Notes: generated by a model not told the origin, from the sequence alone. A stretch of 64,000 nt of DNA from Mycolicibacterium sphagni (GCF_013337765.1 NZ_VBSB01000036.1:62001-126000), one strand, 5' to 3'; counted from the first letter of the stretch, positions 35,083-43,509 are shown. Translations and numbers: made by a program.

Positions 35083-35953
35083 CGCTGCGACCCCCACCCG
35101 CCGGGTGGTGCCGGTCGACGGGATTCCGATGTCGGGCCTGTTCGCCGAGGCCCCCAATCCGCGGGCGGTCATCATCGCGCTGCACGGCGGGGCGTCCTCG
35201 GCGGCCTACTTCGACTGCCCAGGGCATCCGGACCTGTCGCTGTTGCGGTCAGCTGCCGCAATCGGTTTCAGCGTGGTGGCGCTGGACCGGCCGGGTTACG
35301 GCGCGTCGGCGCCGTACTCCGACGCGATGTGGGAGCCGGAGCGCCGGGTCGAGTTGGCCTACGGAGCCGCCGACGCGATGCTCGGCAACCGGGACCGCGG
35401 CGCGGGCCTGTTCATCCTGGCCCATTCCAACGGCTGCGAACTCGCCCTGCGCATGGCCGTTGCCGAACGCGGACGCGACCTGCTGGGTCTTGAGCTGGCC
35501 GGCACTGGGCTGCGCCAATACCCGGCTGCCCGAGCAATTCTCAAGCAGGCCACTCCCACCCATCGGCCCGCGGGTATCCGCGAGCTGATCTGGGCACCTG
35601 AGGAGCTCTACCCCGCCGACGTCGTCAACGCCGTCGGATCCGCCGGCGCGCCACCGCAAGAGGCCGAGGTGTCGACCAACTGGGCCGGCCGTGACTTCCC
35701 GGCACTGGCCGCCCACGTCGTCGCACCGGTGCGGTTCACCGCCGCCGAGCACGAGAAGGTGTGGGACTCCACCCCCGAGGCACTGGCCGATATCGCCGCA
35801 GTGTTCACCAAGTCGTCGCACGTCGAGATCCACCATCAGCACGGCGCGGGCCACAACCTGAGTCTGGGTATCACTGCGGCGCAATATCATTCGAGCATCT
35901 TTTCATTCGTGGACCAATGCATCAACGCTGATGCGAACCAGGAGGCTGGCTAA
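35075..35953 (+). CDS. alpha/beta hydrolase
   Basis: 292 residues, overlapping the previous gene by 8 bases. His-Gly-Gly oxyanion strand (37-39), nucleophile Ala-His-Ser-Asn-Gly (Ser 118) and a late His in His-Gly-Ala-Gly-His-Asn fit an active hydrolase or thioesterase. It could release CoA or open an ester or lactone; the substrate is unknown. Confidence 0.83.
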   Translation: MTSAATPTRRVVPVDGIPMSGLFAEAPNPRAVIIALHGGASSAAYFDCPGHPDLSLLRSAAAIGFSVVALDRPGYGASAPYSDAMWEPERRVELAYGAADAMLGNRDRGAGLFILAHSNGCELALRMAVAERGRDLLGLELAGTGLRQYPAARAILKQATPTHRPAGIRELIWAPEELYPADVVNAVGSAGAPPQEAEVSTNWAGRDFPALAAHVVAPVRFTAAEHEKVWDSTPEALADIAAVFTKSSHVEIHHQHGAGHNLSLGITAAQYHSSIFSFVDQCINADANQEAG

Positions 35954-36763
35954 ATGCGCGTCGGATTCATCGGGCTGGGCAGCCAGGGCGCGCCCATGGC
36001 ACGTCGGATCGTCGAGGGCGGCTACCCGACCACATTGTGGGCCCGGCGGGCGGCGTCGGTGGAGCCGTTCGCCGACACCGCGGCGACGATTGCGGCCACG
36101 CCGGCCGAACTCGCCGAAAGCAGTGACCTGGTGTGCCTGTGTGTCGTTGGCGACGCCGACGTCCTCGAGGTGGGCGACGGGGTGCTGTCCGGGCTGAAGC
36201 CCGGCGGGATCATCGCGGTGCACGCCACCGTGCACCCGGACACGTGCAGGCAGCTGGCCGAGAGGGCGGCGGCCCAGGGCGTGGCTGTGGTCGATGCGCC
36301 GGTCAGCGGCGGCGGCCCGGCGGCCGAAGAAGGAAAGCTGCTGGTGATGATCGGCGGTGACGCCGAGACCGTGGAGAAGGTTCGCCCGGTGTTCGCCACG
36401 TACGCCGACCCCATCGTTCACCTCGGTGGTGTCGGCGCCGGGCAGGTCACCAAACTGTTGAACAACCTGCTGTTCACCGCCAACATCGCGACCGCCAAGA
36501 CCGCACTCGACCTCGGTGCTGCACTGGGCGTGGCACCGGAGAACCTGTCCGAGGTGATCACCCGCGGCTCGGCCAACAGCTTCGCGCTGGGCAGCGTGGC
36601 CCGCTTCGGCGGCAGCCTCGACATCCTCAAGCAGGTCGCTGCGGGACTGCTGCACAAGGACGTCAGCCTGATCGCCGGCATCGCCGAGAACGCAGGCGCC
36701 CAGCCCGGTGCCGTGCTCGATGCCGCCGACGCCGCCTTGAGGTTGATGGACAACCCGCGGTGA
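35954..36763 (+). CDS. 3-hydroxyisobutyrate dehydrogenase-family protein, first copy
   Basis: 269 residues with CCAGGAGG upstream. N-terminal Rossmann motif Gly-Phe-Ile-Gly-Leu-Gly-Ser-Gln-Gly, substrate loop Asp-Ala-Pro-Val-Ser-Gly-Gly-Gly, and the catalytic Lys in Gly-Gln-Val-Thr-Lys-Leu-Leu-Asn-Asn. The family oxidises beta-hydroxy acids with NAD(P). Followed by a paralogue of equal length that overlaps it by four bases. Confidence 0.88.
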   Translation: MRVGFIGLGSQGAPMARRIVEGGYPTTLWARRAASVEPFADTAATIAATPAELAESSDLVCLCVVGDADVLEVGDGVLSGLKPGGIIAVHATVHPDTCRQLAERAAAQGVAVVDAPVSGGGPAAEEGKLLVMIGGDAETVEKVRPVFATYADPIVHLGGVGAGQVTKLLNNLLFTANIATAKTALDLGAALGVAPENLSEVITRGSANSFALGSVARFGGSLDILKQVAAGLLHKDVSLIAGIAENAGAQPGAVLDAADAALRLMDNPR

Positions 36764-37569
36764 GAGTCGGCTTCGTCGGCGCGGGCCGGATGGGCGCACC
36801 CATGGTGCGCCGGCTCGTCGACGCGGGCCATGACGTCACAGTCCTGGGCCGCACGCCCGAGAAGCTCGCTGCCGCAGAGGAGTTGGGTGCCACCCCGGCC
36901 GGAAGTCTGGCCGAGCTTTCCCGCGACGCCGACGCCGTGGTGGTCTGCGTGTTCACCGACGAGCAGGTACGACAGATCTGCCTGACCGACAACTTGCTGG
37001 GCGCGATGCGTTCGGGCTCGGCGCTGATCCTTCACACGACAGGCAGCCCGCGCACCGCGGAAGCCATCGCCGTGCGGGCAGGCGCGCACGGCATCGACGT
37101 GCTCGACGCTCCGGTCAGCGGCGGACCACACGACATCGCTGCCGGGACGGTGACGCTCTTCGTCGGCGGCGACGACGACGCCGCGCAACGGGTGCGGCCG
37201 CTGCTGTCGAGCTACGGGGACCCGGTCTTACACGTCGGGCCGCTCGGTTTCGGCCAGCGGGTCAAGCTGATCAACAACACGTTGTTCGCCGCGCAGATCG
37301 GGATCGTGGCCGAGGCCGTGCGATTGGCCGCACGCCTCGATGTCGACGAGGCCACTCTGCTGAGTGCGCTTCCGCACGGCAGTGGCACCAGCCGGGCTCT
37401 GGACTCCATCGCCCGGGTCGGCTCGGCGGCCGGATTCATCGACGCCGTCGGCGAATTCATCGGCAAGGACGTGGCCGTCGTACGGGCGACGGTCGCCGAT
37501 CTCGGCAGTGACCTCGGCCTGCTCGACGAGGTGGTCGACGCCGCACTCTCGCCCGAGACGATCAGGTGA
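36760..37569 (+). CDS. 3-hydroxyisobutyrate dehydrogenase-family protein, second copy
   Basis: 269 residues, GTG start overlapping the previous stop (GTGA). Gly-Phe-Val-Gly-Ala-Gly-Arg-Met-Gly, Asp-Ala-Pro-Val-Ser-Gly-Gly and catalytic Lys in Gly-Gln-Arg-Val-Lys-Leu-Ile-Asn-Asn are intact. The C-terminal substrate domain differs clearly from the first copy, so the pair is probably an old duplication with separate substrates or a heterodimer. Last gene before a promoter gap. Confidence 0.88.
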   Translation: MRVGFVGAGRMGAPMVRRLVDAGHDVTVLGRTPEKLAAAEELGATPAGSLAELSRDADAVVVCVFTDEQVRQICLTDNLLGAMRSGSALILHTTGSPRTAEAIAVRAGAHGIDVLDAPVSGGPHDIAAGTVTLFVGGDDDAAQRVRPLLSSYGDPVLHVGPLGFGQRVKLINNTLFAAQIGIVAEAVRLAARLDVDEATLLSALPHGSGTSRALDSIARVGSAAGFIDAVGEFIGKDVAVVRATVADLGSDLGLLDEVVDAALSPETIR

Positions 37570-37606
37570 TTCAGCCATTTTCAGCTCTCCCGTATGCCCT
37601 ACTGTT

Positions 37607-37638
37607 AGCGTTACAATCAACCAGCCTTCCGTAACGCT
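37607..37638. promoter_or_regulatory. inverted repeat in front of the second P450 operon
   Basis: AGCGTTAC (37607-37614) and GTAACGCT (37631-37638) are perfect 8-base arms separated by 16 bases, ending 33 bases upstream of the P450 ATG. It differs from the GAGAANNNNNTTCTC motif, so a different regulator or a leader hairpin is possible. Confidence 0.45.
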
Positions 37639-37671
37639 CATGGCCCAGCTCTCGCCTCGGAGGAGATCGCA

Positions 37672-38874
37672 ATGACCCAGGCCGAACTCGTCTTCGATCC
37701 GTTCTCGCAGGAGTACTTCGCCAATCCGTTCGACATCTACCGTCGGATGCGCGACGAGGCGCCGCTGTACTACGACACAGGCGAGGATTTCTACGCGCTC
37801 TCGCGCCATGAGGACGTCTCGGCGGCGCTGAAGGACCACGACAGCTTCTCGTCGTCCCGCGGCTGCGATCTGGCGATGGTGAAGGGCGACGAGCCTCCGC
37901 AGAAGTCGATCATCTTCATGGACCCGCCCGAGCACCGGCATATGCGCAGCCTGCTGAACAAGGCGTTCACCCCGCGTGCGGTGCAGTCGCAGAAAGAAGT
38001 CGTCATCGAACTCGCCGACAAGTATCTGGCTGCGGCCGACCCGGACGCGTTCGACGTCGTCCAGGATTTCTCCGGCCCCTTCCCCGTCGAGGTCATCACC
38101 CGGATGGCCGGGGTGCCCGAGGAATACCGTCAGCAGGTTCGGCATTGGATCGACACCAGCCTGAGCCGCGAGCCCGGGCAGGTCGGCTACAGCGAAGCCG
38201 GCATGCAGGCCAACGTCGACACCGCGATCTACTACTACGGCCTGGTGCAGGAGCGGCGGGAAAACCCCCAGGACGACATGATCAGCCGCCTGATCGCGGC
38301 CGAAATCCCCGATGACGACGGCAACCTGCGTCGCCTCGACGACATCGAGATCTGCGGTTTCGCAACGCTTCTCGGTGGCGCCGGTGCCGAGACCGTCACC
38401 AAGCTGATGGGCACCGCGGCCGTCAACTTCGCCCGATTCCCCGAACAGTGGCAGAAGCTGCTCCACGACCGGGACAAGATTCCCGCCGCGGTCGAAGAAT
38501 TGCTGCGCTACGAAGGCCCGGTTCAGTACAACGTGCGCTTCACGCTGCGAGACACCGAGGTGCCCAGCGGGAAGATCCCGGCAGGCAAACCGGTGTTTCT
38601 GCTGATGGCCTCGGCCAACCGCGATTCGGCCGCCTTCACCGACGCCGATACGTTCGACATCGACCGCGACCGGACGGAGGCGCAGAACCTCGGCCTCGGC
38701 TACGGCATCCACAGCTGCCTCGGTGCTGCGCTGGCCCGCATGGAAAGTGCCATTGCACTGGAGAAGCTGCTCGACTTCATGCCGCGCTACGAAGTGCAAT
38801 GGGACGGTTTGCGGCGCGTCCAGATGCAGAATGTCGCGGGCTTCTCCCACGTCCCGGTTAAGGTGCTGCGATGA
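37672..38874 (+). CDS. cytochrome P450
   Basis: 400 residues, ATG with CGGAGGAG upstream. Heme motif Leu-Gly-Tyr-Gly-Ile-His-Ser-Cys-Leu-Gly (Cys 349; the usual Phe is Leu), I-helix Ala-Gly-Ala-Glu-Thr (237-241) and Glu 276-x-x-Arg 279. The start of the protein is that of a typical soluble bacterial P450. Its ferredoxin gene overlaps the stop (ATGA) and an EBP-like membrane protein follows, so a sterol- or terpenoid-like substrate is possible. Confidence 0.92.
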   Translation: MTQAELVFDPFSQEYFANPFDIYRRMRDEAPLYYDTGEDFYALSRHEDVSAALKDHDSFSSSRGCDLAMVKGDEPPQKSIIFMDPPEHRHMRSLLNKAFTPRAVQSQKEVVIELADKYLAAADPDAFDVVQDFSGPFPVEVITRMAGVPEEYRQQVRHWIDTSLSREPGQVGYSEAGMQANVDTAIYYYGLVQERRENPQDDMISRLIAAEIPDDDGNLRRLDDIEICGFATLLGGAGAETVTKLMGTAAVNFARFPEQWQKLLHDRDKIPAAVEELLRYEGPVQYNVRFTLRDTEVPSGKIPAGKPVFLLMASANRDSAAFTDADTFDIDRDRTEAQNLGLGYGIHSCLGAALARMESAIALEKLLDFMPRYEVQWDGLRRVQMQNVAGFSHVPVKVLR

Positions 38875-39089
38875 AGATCGAAGTGGACTTCGGCCTGTGT
38901 GAGGCCAACGCGATCTGTATGGGAATCATCCCCGAGGTGTTCCAGGTCGACGACCAGGATTACCTGCATGTCCTCACCGACGAGGTGACCCCGGAGAACG
39001 AGGCGCAGATCCGCGAAGCGGTGCGCCAGTGCCCGCGGCAGGCCATCTCTATCAAGGAATTGCGCTCTGCGGACGGCGCCGGCCGGTAA
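38871..39089 (+). CDS. 3Fe-4S ferredoxin, P450 partner
   Basis: 72 residues. Ligands Cys 10, Cys 16, Cys 54, with Asn at 13 (Cys-x2-Asn-x2-Cys). Translationally coupled to the P450 upstream, which it presumably reduces. Confidence 0.9.
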   Translation: MKIEVDFGLCEANAICMGIIPEVFQVDDQDYLHVLTDEVTPENEAQIREAVRQCPRQAISIKELRSADGAGR

Positions 39090-39101
39090 GCTTCGGCGCG
39101 A

Positions 39102-39117
39102 TATCAAGTAATTGATA
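39102..39117. promoter_or_regulatory. inverted repeat upstream of the EBP-like gene
   Basis: TATCAA-GTAA-TTGATA, 6-base arms, 25 bases upstream of the ATG at 39143. It could be a local promoter or operator. Confidence 0.35.
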
Positions 39118-39142
39118 CTCGTGCCGTGGGAGGCCTACCGCG

Positions 39143-39922
39143 ATGACGACACTGCTCGACCACGAACCCAACTTCGCCCAGCCGTGGGCGCCGCATCGCA
39201 AGCGGATCTACCTCGGCACCGCGCTGTTCACCGCCTTCATGTTCGTCGCACTGACGGTCTGCGTCAGCGCCGACGTCATCGCACCGACGTTCACCGTCGA
39301 TGTGATCGGGAACCTGATCTTCGGCATCCCGGTGATCCTGCTTCCGTTCGTGATCCTGTGGGATGCACCGGGCGAGAAGCGAACCCGCCTGGACAAGGCC
39401 GCCGAGCTCACGCTGTTCTGGCTGCCGTACTCCGCGGGCAGCCAGATCGGCTACGAGCTGGTGTTCCTGATCGGCCATCCGCTCGGATTGTGGGCGCCGA
39501 CAACCGATCCCGGCTGGAAGTGGCTGTGGTGGCAGTACGGCTTGGCCGATACCCGCTACGTCAGCGGTAATCCGTGGACGTTCGCACTCGAAGTCGTCGG
39601 GGTGACCACCGGGGTGAACCTGTTCGTGGTGTGGACGCGCCTGATCCGGCCGGATCTCGCGCTGGAGTCCCGGATTCGGTGCCTGTGGGTGGCCTTCGCC
39701 GGTGTGGCGATCCTGATGAGTAGCACCGCCGTGTATTTCCTGGCGGAGGTGGGCGCCGGATTCTCCGATATCGGTCAGGACGCCTTCGGCCTGGGATTCA
39801 AGTTCATCGGCGAGAACCTGCCGTTCATCGTGCTGCCGCCGCTGGTCCTCTACTCGATCTATCTGCAGGTCGACTACCTCACCCGCAAGGCCGCTCGAGC
39901 CGGGACCGTCGACCTCAGCTAG
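39143..39922 (+). CDS. EXPERA/emopamil-binding-protein-like membrane protein (putative sterol isomerase type)
   Basis: 259 residues with about five membrane helices. The pattern Tyr-x3-Asp-x-Arg-Tyr-x2-Gly-x3-Thr-x3-Glu (132-150) has the same spacing as in human EBP, the 3-beta-hydroxysteroid delta8-delta7 isomerase. EBP's His76/Glu80 align with Gln 101/Glu 105, Glu122 with Glu 150, and Asn193/Trp196 with Asn 225/Phe 228. A Tyr-Phe-Leu-Ala-Glu segment (198-202) also corresponds. Fold assignment is fairly safe; activity is uncertain because the His is Gln. Coupled with a P450 and ferredoxin, it may shift a double bond or bind a polycyclic substrate. Overlaps the convergent gene by 8 bases. Confidence 0.75.
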   Translation: MTTLLDHEPNFAQPWAPHRKRIYLGTALFTAFMFVALTVCVSADVIAPTFTVDVIGNLIFGIPVILLPFVILWDAPGEKRTRLDKAAELTLFWLPYSAGSQIGYELVFLIGHPLGLWAPTTDPGWKWLWWQYGLADTRYVSGNPWTFALEVVGVTTGVNLFVVWTRLIRPDLALESRIRCLWVAFAGVAILMSSTAVYFLAEVGAGFSDIGQDAFGLGFKFIGENLPFIVLPPLVLYSIYLQVDYLTRKAARAGTVDLS

Positions 39923-40421
39923 CGGGGACCAGGTCGGCGCCGATCGGCGGACAGCTCATCGCGCCGCTCCGGAAGGTCTCGGTCGGCGCCACCGCGATAT
40001 CGCTGACCGCCGCGGCCGCCAGTGCCTGCGCCTTGAACACCCGCGCCGCCGAGCTCAGCCGGTGTTCGACCGAATCCACGTTGCGGTCGAGTTCGGCCGG
40101 TCGCGCCTCGCCCCACAGCGCGACCTCGGTCATGCCGTAATCCAATGCCCGAAGCACACCCTCGCGAACCCGGGCGTCGGTGTCGATGAGGTCGGCGGCC
40201 ACCGCGAGCGCCTGCGGCTGCGGCTGGTCGTCGCCGGCCGCGAGCACGGTTTCGAAGTCGACGGTCTGGGCGCCCAGAATCGACAGCGGGCGGGTGTCAC
40301 CGGGTTGGGCGAGCAGGACGTTGACGTCCCAGCCGGCCATCACCCGGTCGAAGATCCAGCCGCCGGCATGCTGCACCGCCTCGGCGACGCTCGGTGCGAC
40401 GATGTCGAGCCGGTACCTCAT
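39915..40421 (-). CDS. protein of unknown function coupled to a TetR regulator
   Basis: 168 residues from ATG 40421 (ATGA overlap with the TetR gene). Soluble, Ala-rich, with Trp-Ile-Phe-Asp-Arg-Val-Met-Ala-Gly-Trp near the start and a Cys-Pro-Pro near the end. I recognise no family. Since it is translated with the regulator, it may be part of the same sensing unit. An in-frame reading back to 40511 runs inside the TetR gene and is not used. Confidence 0.7.
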   Translation of the reverse strand: MRYRLDIVAPSVAEAVQHAGGWIFDRVMAGWDVNVLLAQPGDTRPLSILGAQTVDFETVLAAGDDQPQPQALAVAADLIDTDARVREGVLRALDYGMTEVALWGEARPAELDRNVDSVEHRLSSAARVFKAQALAAAAVSDIAVAPTETFRSGAMSCPPIGADLVPAS

Positions 40422-41026
40422 GATCCGGCGTCCGGCTTCAGCTGGCTCGCCAGCGACCTGGAGTATTCCCTGAACACTTGCGTCAGCGGTATCGACGGGT
40501 CGAGTAGCCATGAGGTCTCCATTCCGTTCACAAATGCGAGGATTTCCACGGCTTTGCGGGCCGCGTTCACGTCAGGTCGATAGCGGCCATGCGCCTGGCC
40601 ACTACGGATGCGCTCGGCAATGATCTCCACCGCCTGCCGGTAGCGGTCAACCAGGCGGTCGTGCAGCGGGGCGTCGGGTGCGATGTTCTCCACCATCAAC
40701 ACCGCGAACGTCCCGACGAGCTGAGGTGACCGGTCAAAGCGCTCGGCGGCATTCGCGATGCCCTCGACGAGGTCACCCGTCAGGTAGTCGGCGTGCTCAC
40801 TGTCGTCGGCGTCACGCGCGTCGAGCACCGCGTGCAGCAGTTGTTCCTTGGATTCGAAGTGGTGCAGCAGTCCGGCAGCGGTGACGCCGGCCTCCCTGGC
40901 GATCTGCGCCAGGGTGGTGTTGCGCCAGCCGTTGCGGGCCAGCAGCCGCTGCGCGACGTCGAGAATCCGCTGCTTGCGGTCCTCACCCTTGGCCAGAAGG
41001 GTCGCGTACGGACGCGTTGCCGTCAC
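40418..41026 (-). CDS. TetR-family transcriptional regulator
   Basis: 202 residues from GTG 41026 (GAAGGGAG upstream). The ATG at 41062 falls inside the operator-like repeat and is rejected. N-terminal helix-turn-helix (about residues 20-65): Ala-Gln-Ile-Ala-Arg-Glu-Ala-Gly-Val-Thr-Ala-Ala-Gly-Leu-Leu-His-His-Phe. The C-terminal helical domain would bind an acyl-CoA-like ligand in typical members. A perfect inverted repeat (41044-41073) just upstream suggests autoregulation. Confidence 0.92.
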   Translation of the reverse strand: MTATRPYATLLAKGEDRKQRILDVAQRLLARNGWRNTTLAQIAREAGVTAAGLLHHFESKEQLLHAVLDARDADDSEHADYLTGDLVEGIANAAERFDRSPQLVGTFAVLMVENIAPDAPLHDRLVDRYRQAVEIIAERIRSGQAHGRYRPDVNAARKAVEILAFVNGMETSWLLDPSIPLTQVFREYSRSLASQLKPDAGS

Positions 41027-41043
41027 CGCACTCCCTTCGCCAG

Positions 41044-41073
41044 ACCAACCTAGTGAACACACAGTAGGTTGGT
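41044..41073. promoter_or_regulatory. inverted repeat, probable operator of the TetR gene at 40418
   Basis: ACCAACCTA (41044-41052) and TAGGTTGGT (41065-41073) are perfect 9-base arms around 12 bases, 18 bases upstream of the GTG. The sequence is unlike the GAGAANNNNNTTCTC sites, consistent with a second, local TetR circuit. Confidence 0.7.
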
Positions 41074-41172
41074 TTGGGCCGGTGTGACAAGGGTCTCAGC
41101 GAGGTTTTTGCCGAGATCGACGTCAGGGCTGTCAATCGGGCCCGAAAGCAGCCGTGAGGTCGATCTCGCGGG

Positions 41173-42321
41173 CTACAGCCCCAGCGATTTGGCGATGATC
41201 ACCTTCATGACCTCGCTGGTGCCGGCGTAGATCCGGGCCACCCGCGCATCCGTGTAGAGCCGGGCGATCGGATATTCCATCATGTAGCCGTAGCCGCCGA
41301 AGAGCTGCAGACAGCGGTCGATCACCCGTTGCTGCATCTCGGTGCAGAACAACTTCACGCGCGCGGCGTCGGCACCGCTGAGCTCGCCCTCGACGTGCAG
41401 GGCCACTGCCCGGTCGAGCATCGCCTGGGCCGCCTCCACCTCCGTCGAGCAGGCGGCGAGCTCGAACTTGGTGTTCTGAAACGACGCGACCGGTTGGCCG
41501 AATGCATTACGGCTCTGGGTGTATTCGATCGCGGCGGCGATCGCCGAGCGGGCCTGCGCCACCGAGCCGACCGCGACCGTGAGCCGCTCCTGCGCCAGGT
41601 TGTGTCCCAGGTAGCTGAAGGCCTGGCCCTCCTCCCCAAGCACATTGGTGGCGGGCACCCGCACGTCGACGAAGGACAGCTCCGCGGTGTCCTGCACCTT
41701 GCAGCCCATCTTCTCCAGCTCACGCCCGCGGGTGAAGCCCGCCATCCCATCCTCGACGACCAGCAGCGTCAGCCCGGCGCGTCGGTTGTCCGGATCGGTG
41801 GACGTGCGCGCCACCACGACCACCAGATCCGCCTGCATGCCACCGGTGATGAACGTCTTGGCGCCGTTGACGATGTAGTCGTCACCGTCCCGAACCGCGG
41901 TCGTGCGCACCCCGGCCAGATCCGACCCGGTGCCGGGCTCGGTCATCGCGACCGCGGTCAGCAGCGTTCCCGCGGCGAGCCCGGGAAACCAGCGCTCGCG
42001 CTGTTCGTCATTCGCGTAGTGCAGGAAGTACGGCAGGATCACCTCGAGCTGGGTACGCACCGTCGACAACGTCACCAGTGCGCGCGCCGCTTCCTCCTGC
42101 AGCACCACGTTGTAGCGATAGTCGTCCTGTCCGCCGCCGCCATACTCCTCGGGCAGCGTGATGCCCATGATCCCGGTCTCCCCGAGCTTGGCGAATGTCT
42201 CGCGCGGCATCCGGCCCGCCTTCTCCCACTGCGGGTATGCGGGCACGACCTCCTTCTCGATGAAGTCGCGAGCGAGTTCGCGAAATGCCTCGTGGTCTTC
42301 GGTGAACAGATCGCGGCGCAT
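41173..42321 (-). CDS. acyl-CoA dehydrogenase (FadE type)
   Basis: 382 residues, full-length homotetrameric type. Thr-Glu-Pro-Gly-Thr-Gly-Ser-Asp FAD loop (about 126-133), Phe-Ile-Thr-Gly-Gly, and Arg-Asn-Ala-Phe-Gly-Gln-Pro. The C-terminal motif is Tyr-Ala-Gly-Thr-Ser-Glu, so the usual medium/short-chain Glu is Ala. A Glu in Gln-Glu-Arg-Leu (about 242) takes the position used by isovaleryl/long-chain enzymes. Ten bases after the thiolase gene. A branched or long acyl-CoA substrate is suggested. Confidence 0.9.
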   Translation of the reverse strand: MRRDLFTEDHEAFRELARDFIEKEVVPAYPQWEKAGRMPRETFAKLGETGIMGITLPEEYGGGGQDDYRYNVVLQEEAARALVTLSTVRTQLEVILPYFLHYANDEQRERWFPGLAAGTLLTAVAMTEPGTGSDLAGVRTTAVRDGDDYIVNGAKTFITGGMQADLVVVVARTSTDPDNRRAGLTLLVVEDGMAGFTRGRELEKMGCKVQDTAELSFVDVRVPATNVLGEEGQAFSYLGHNLAQERLTVAVGSVAQARSAIAAAIEYTQSRNAFGQPVASFQNTKFELAACSTEVEAAQAMLDRAVALHVEGELSGADAARVKLFCTEMQQRVIDRCLQLFGGYGYMMEYPIARLYTDARVARIYAGTSEVMKVIIAKSLGL

Positions 42322-42331
42322 CAGGTCCCCA

Positions 42332-43477
42332 TCAGTTGATCAGCTCGACGACGGTGGCGTTGGCAGTGCCGCCGCCCTCGCACATCGTCTGCAGTCCGTA
42401 GCGAATTCCGTTGTCGCGCATGTGGTACAGCATCCGCGTCATGAGCACCGCACCCGAACCACCCAGCGGGTGGCCCAACGCGATGGCCCCGCCCAACGGG
42501 TTGAGTCTGTCAGCCTTGGCGCCGAGGTCGGCCGCCCAGGCCAGTGGCACCGGCGCGAACGCCTCGTTGACCTCGAACACCCCGAAGTCGTCGATGCCCA
42601 GGCCGGTCTTGGCCAGCACCTTCTGCGTCGCGGGGATGGGACCGGTGAGCATCAGCACCGGATTGGCACCGGCGACCGCACCCGCGACATACCGGGCCAG
42701 CGGCCGCCAGCCTTGTGCTGCAGCGTATTCGGCGGTGGTGACCAGCAGGGCGGCTGCGCCGTCGGAGATCTGCGACGAGTTGCCCGCGTGGATGACGCCG
42801 TCCTCGGTGAACGCCGGCTTGAGGGCGGCCAGTTTCTCGACGGTGGTCCCCCGGCGGATGCCCTCGTCGGCGTCGACCACACCGCCCTCGGTGGCCACCG
42901 GGACGATCTGGTCGGTGAAGGCCCCGCGATCCTGTGCGGCGGCGGCGAGTTCGTGGCTGCGCGCGGAGAACTCGTCGAGGTCGGTGCGGGACAAGCCCCA
43001 CTTCTCGGCGATCATCTCCGCCGAGATGCCTTGGTTGAACGAGAAGTCGTCGTAGCGCTCGAGCACCTTGGGGCCGTACGGCATACCGGTGGCGCGGGCT
43101 GAGCCGAGCGGAACGCGGCTCATCACCTCGACACCACCGGCGACCACCACGTCCTGCTGACCGGACATGACTGCCTGTGCGGCGAAATCGAGTGCCTGCT
43201 GGCTGGATCCGCAGGCGCGATTCACCGTGGTCCCCGGGATCGATTCGGGCCACCCGGCCGCCAGGACGGAGAACCGGCCGATATTGCTGGACTGGTCACC
43301 GACCTGGGACACGCAGCCCCACACCACATCGTCGACCGTCGACGGGTCGAGGCCGGTGCGCTCGGCGAGCGCGTTCAGCACCAACCCCGACAGGTCGGCG
43401 GCGTGCATGCCGGACAGCCCGCCGTTTCGCTTACCCACCGGAGTACGGACCGCCTCGACGATCACCGTTTCCCGCAT
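42332..43477 (-). CDS. acetyl-CoA acyltransferase (thiolase)
   Basis: 381 residues from ATG 43477 (AAGGAG five to nine bases upstream; the GTG at 43480 is too close). Degradative thiolase with Cys 89 in Asn-Arg-Ala-Cys-Gly-Ser-Ser, Gly-His-Pro-Leu-Gly-Gly-Ser-Gly and Met-Cys-Glu-Gly-Gly-Gly, so both catalytic Cys and His are present. It cleaves a 3-ketoacyl-CoA, releasing acetyl- or propionyl-CoA. Between a CoA-transferase and a FadE gene. Confidence 0.92.
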   Translation of the reverse strand: MRETVIVEAVRTPVGKRNGGLSGMHAADLSGLVLNALAERTGLDPSTVDDVVWGCVSQVGDQSSNIGRFSVLAAGWPESIPGTTVNRACGSSQQALDFAAQAVMSGQQDVVVAGGVEVMSRVPLGSARATGMPYGPKVLERYDDFSFNQGISAEMIAEKWGLSRTDLDEFSARSHELAAAAQDRGAFTDQIVPVATEGGVVDADEGIRRGTTVEKLAALKPAFTEDGVIHAGNSSQISDGAAALLVTTAEYAAAQGWRPLARYVAGAVAGANPVLMLTGPIPATQKVLAKTGLGIDDFGVFEVNEAFAPVPLAWAADLGAKADRLNPLGGAIALGHPLGGSGAVLMTRMLYHMRDNGIRYGLQTMCEGGGTANATVVELIN

Positions 43478-43509
43478 CACTGCTCCTTAGTTCTGCTTGG
43501 GACGAATGT

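Noticed and set aside
41026..41062. ATG at 41062 as start of the TetR gene
   Set aside because: It lies inside a perfect inverted repeat that looks like the operator; GTG 41026 has a good ribosome-binding site.
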